NCBI GenBank assembly: GCA_013180625.2
Contig: SNVD02000269.1
Span: 1 to 64,000, forward strand
Reading direction: 5' to 3'
DNA: 64,000 nt
Source of the DNA: Boswellia sacra
Lineage: Eukaryota > Streptophyta > Magnoliopsida > Sapindales > Burseraceae
The position numbers and the translations under genes were made by a program. Every line of letters begins with the position of its first letter. The stretch's first letter is position 1. The notes beneath the pieces were generated by a model. It was not told where the DNA came from, did not search any database, and worked only from the letters and a program-made list of their open reading frames with translations. Positions 61,301 through 64,000 of the stretch are shown here, in pieces.

Positions 61301-62986
61301 CTTACGTAAAAATATTTTGTGATTCCGTCCACCTCATATTTTTAACATGATCACAAATTTCTTGTGACATTAGTTTAAAATGTATAATTAAATTGACCAA
61401 ATAATTACCGTATTGATATCATTTCATCGTAAAAATTTTTTTAAAATCTTCGATGTATCGAATCATCTTAACCTAAATTAGAATAAGATCGTACTTAAAT
61501 TTTTTGAATATATAGATGGATAGATAGGTAATTATTAACTTAAATATTAAATGAGTTATTAATGTAATAATAATGAGAAATTGTACAGGTGTCAACATGA
61601 TTAACAACAGAGTGAACGGACATGGAGAATAAATGAATTGATGAATTCAAGACAAGAAGAGAAATCGAGATCGAATTTTTGGGGGTTTTTTGTTTGTGTT
61701 TGAATCTGTCTAAACTTCTGCAGTAATGTGATTGAGACGTCCCATTCTCGCCAAGCTGTCTCTCCTTCTCTTTTAACCACGCCTGCTTCCCCATCATCCC
61801 TCTCTTTGTCTCTCTAATTCCCAAACTTTACTTTTTTTTTTTTCAAAACCCTTTTAACCAAAATTGTAAATACGTTTTAAATATGAACCATGTTTTGGAT
61901 AGTTTTAGACATTAGAATCATAGAACAAGATGTTTTATTGTTGAATATTAAAGATCGATGACAATTCTATTATTAAAAATCCCACGTTGAATAGTTATAA
62001 GGAAAGATTTTATGTTATATATAGATTAGTCAATCTATTTATTGGGTTAATATTTTATATTAGACAACTTGAATTTTCAATTTATGTTGAATCATTTAAA
62101 TTTGTTGAAAACGTGATTATTTTTTTAAAATTCCTTGTAACTTTGATTATATTTTTAATTAACTTTTTAATATATTAATTTAATAAAAAAAGAAGGTTCT
62201 TACCCATTTTGCAAGCAAAAATTGCCCAAAAAAACCTAATCTAAGAAACTTGTTTGAAAAATAGATTAGCGTAAACATTTCTACACATCATGATTTTAAT
62301 CCCCTATCTTAACAATGGGCTTTTGGCTTAAAATAGATATCAATTTAAACAAAAAAGATATCAAGATGTCATTATAAGGTCTAAATTTTTAGAAGGGTAA
62401 TTAATTTTAAACATTAACCTCTGATTTAGGTATTTTTTCAAAATATTTTTCCATCTTTTTAATTTTAAGGTCTAAACAAATTAGAAAAAAATTAAAAAAA
62501 AAAACTCATATTTGAGGGTGAGCCTTTAAAAAATAACTTTCTTTCAAAAAATTATATATCATAACTCCATCGATCTCTCTGATGTATATATTTAATAATA
62601 TTTGATAATCGATAAAAATTATAATATATAAATTTTTAAAAATATAATTATTTTTATAATCAATACTTAAAATAAAAAGATTTTTAAAAAAATATTGAAA
62701 ACCTCATGGTAGATGAGTTATAGTTACGAATAATTTTTTTTTTTCCCCGCGAGAATGAAATAATGCAGATGACGTGGTGTTGAAAATTGACACGGGAAAA
62801 AAGTCCAACAATTGAATTGAATTGTTTTATGTTACCAATAATGATACAATCCCATCAATATCTAATTTTATTTTATTTTATTTATATCTCTTTAAATACA
62901 ATTTTCCATCTCTTTGTCACACCTCATGTGTTGTCCCATCTTATATTAATCTCCCACACTTTCACACTCTACCTCACACGTTCTTC
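58365..62986. other. AT-rich intergenic region, no supported gene
   Basis: The first about 150 bp hold the leader and promoter of the receptor kinase. The rest is AT-rich with long A/T runs. Short open stretches (59,329-59,728; 60,099-60,359; 61,540-61,824) show no family signal or splice support. CT-rich text at 61,735-61,815 looks leader-like on the minus strand but has no gene attached. Confidence 0.6.
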
Positions 62987-63180
62987 CATATCGTTTGATT
63001 CACACTCGCTCTTCCAACAAAGAAGCCTGTGGACCAGATGCCGACTTCGTCAACCACGCGCCCAGAAGGCAAGTAGATCTGAAGGGAGCATTCCTCGAGG
63101 CAATTAGTTTACGCGTCAACGTTGTGGGGCCCAGTGTTCCCGTTACGTCTTCCCAGGCCCGATGCCTCTGCCTCTAACGG
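62987..63180. other. GC-rich island in AT-rich DNA, identity unknown
   Basis: About 190 bp with a base composition clearly above the surroundings. It contains several CG dinucleotides, a GGGGCCCAG word and ACGTCTTCC, and is open in one + frame (62,995-63,177). It could be a decayed exon, a promoter of a gene off the right edge, or a small element. Nothing decides between these. Confidence 0.4.
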
Positions 63181-64000
63181 TGAACTAACGACAAAATTAA
63201 GGTTTTTTTCTTTTATTAATCGTTTTTCATTAAAAATATTAAATTTACGATTTCTTGTTTTTTAATGAAAGGGTCGTTTGTTTTTGTTCTAAGATATTAA
63301 ATTTACTTAATTTCAGTTTATCAAATATTTCTAAATCGTTAGTCTTTTAATTAAAATACTTCTGTAAGAGAATATAAAGCAGCGAAAGATGTGAGAAAAT
63401 AATCCAAGTGAGAAGAATGTTTTAAAAAAATAGAGCACTATTATATTTATAATATTTATACAACATATATTTTATAATATGACGTGATCGTTTATATGAT
63501 TAAAATTTATTGAATAAAAAAATTACATACCTAATAGGATTTTGTCATTTAAACTGTCACTTTATGTTGTACAATATATATAGTATAGATATTGTAAGTC
63601 TATTATTATTATAAAAAATAATATAATAATTTTTTTGTTTAATGTTTAACCATCCATTAATGAATAACAGATTAACGGATAAATACATTTAAATTTTTTG
63701 GAATGATATTTTATTCGTTACCGATTTTGCCTAAATAATAAAATGAAATATTAAACCTTTTATTTATGGAAGCATCGTCTAAAATTTGATTAATGCTCTT
63801 AATTTATGAAAGATTTATAGTGAAACTATATTAAAGAAAATATTTAAATTGTGTTTATAAAAGAGCAAGTCTTTAAAGTATTATTAATAAGTAATAGTAT
63901 ATTAACATGTTACGTATATAAGTATGTGTATTTTCAACGATTTGAGGTATATATGTTACTTTTAAAAGTCTTTTTTCTTGCAAAATTGGTAAACTTTGGG
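63181..64000. other. AT-rich intergenic DNA to the window edge
   Basis: Low-complexity AT-rich sequence. No gene or repeat pair is recognised. Confidence 0.7.

Noticed and set aside
61540..61824. 94-aa minus-strand ORF
   Set aside because: Low-complexity, no homologous motif. The CT-rich text looks more like a leader than an exon.
62787..63107. 106-aa + ORF
   Set aside because: First half is AT-rich random-looking hydrophobic sequence; only the 3' part lies in the GC-rich island. No start or splice support.

Overview
The window is nuclear DNA from a flowering plant, most likely a woody or repeat-rich eudicot. The evidence is AT-rich intergenic DNA, GT-AG introns with T-rich 3' ends, plant-only gene families (a GRF-interacting factor, a subfamily XI-type LRR receptor kinase, a UGT80 sterol glucosyltransferase fragment), and plant copia, CACTA, hAT and SINE elements. 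I cannot name the species. There are no rRNA genes, no convincing tRNA genes, no CRISPR array and no operon.

Layout. Bases 1-35,270 are a transposon graveyard. It holds copia relics (1-4,795), a MITE (5,159-5,341), a CACTA-type terminus (5,939) followed by a decayed internal fragment of a UGT80 gene that keeps its introns (7,340-9,670), and two related full-length SIRE-like copia elements facing each other in opposite orientation (9,701-18,254 on + and 20,000-27,459 on -). Next comes a third, older copia element on - (about 27,578-35,271), split by a 1.4-kb hAT-like element with a clean 8-bp target duplication.

Bases 35,700-58,400 are the genic part, with four genes I could model to the base. 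(1) A 15-exon + gene (36,160-42,612) encodes an 824-aa coiled-coil, Gln/Ser-rich protein with a LOTUS/OST-HTH-like C-terminal segment. (2) A 4-exon - gene (44,757-47,173) encodes a 184-aa SSXT/GIF transcriptional co-activator. (3) A 2-exon + gene (51,775-53,879) encodes a 72-aa single-pass membrane microprotein. (4) A 2-exon - gene (54,865-58,364) encodes a 1,134-aa LRR receptor kinase with a complete set of catalytic residues. Genes 1/2 and 3/4 are convergent. Genes 2 and 3 are divergent, and the 4.6 kb between them holds two further hAT-like elements, one carrying a nested SINE with perfect target duplications and one carrying a 420-bp near-palindrome.

Bases 58,400-64,000 are AT-rich intergenic DNA with no gene I can support, apart from a small GC-rich island near 63,000.

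The genes look functionally independent. The most interesting material is how elements are nested and rearranged: gene-fragment capture next to a CACTA end, an inverted copia pair able to form a long hairpin, a reverse-transcriptase deletion at a microhomology, and a hAT-like family with conserved GC-rich ends but unrelated cores. I found no convincing entirely new biological system; the candidates for a second look are listed as findings.
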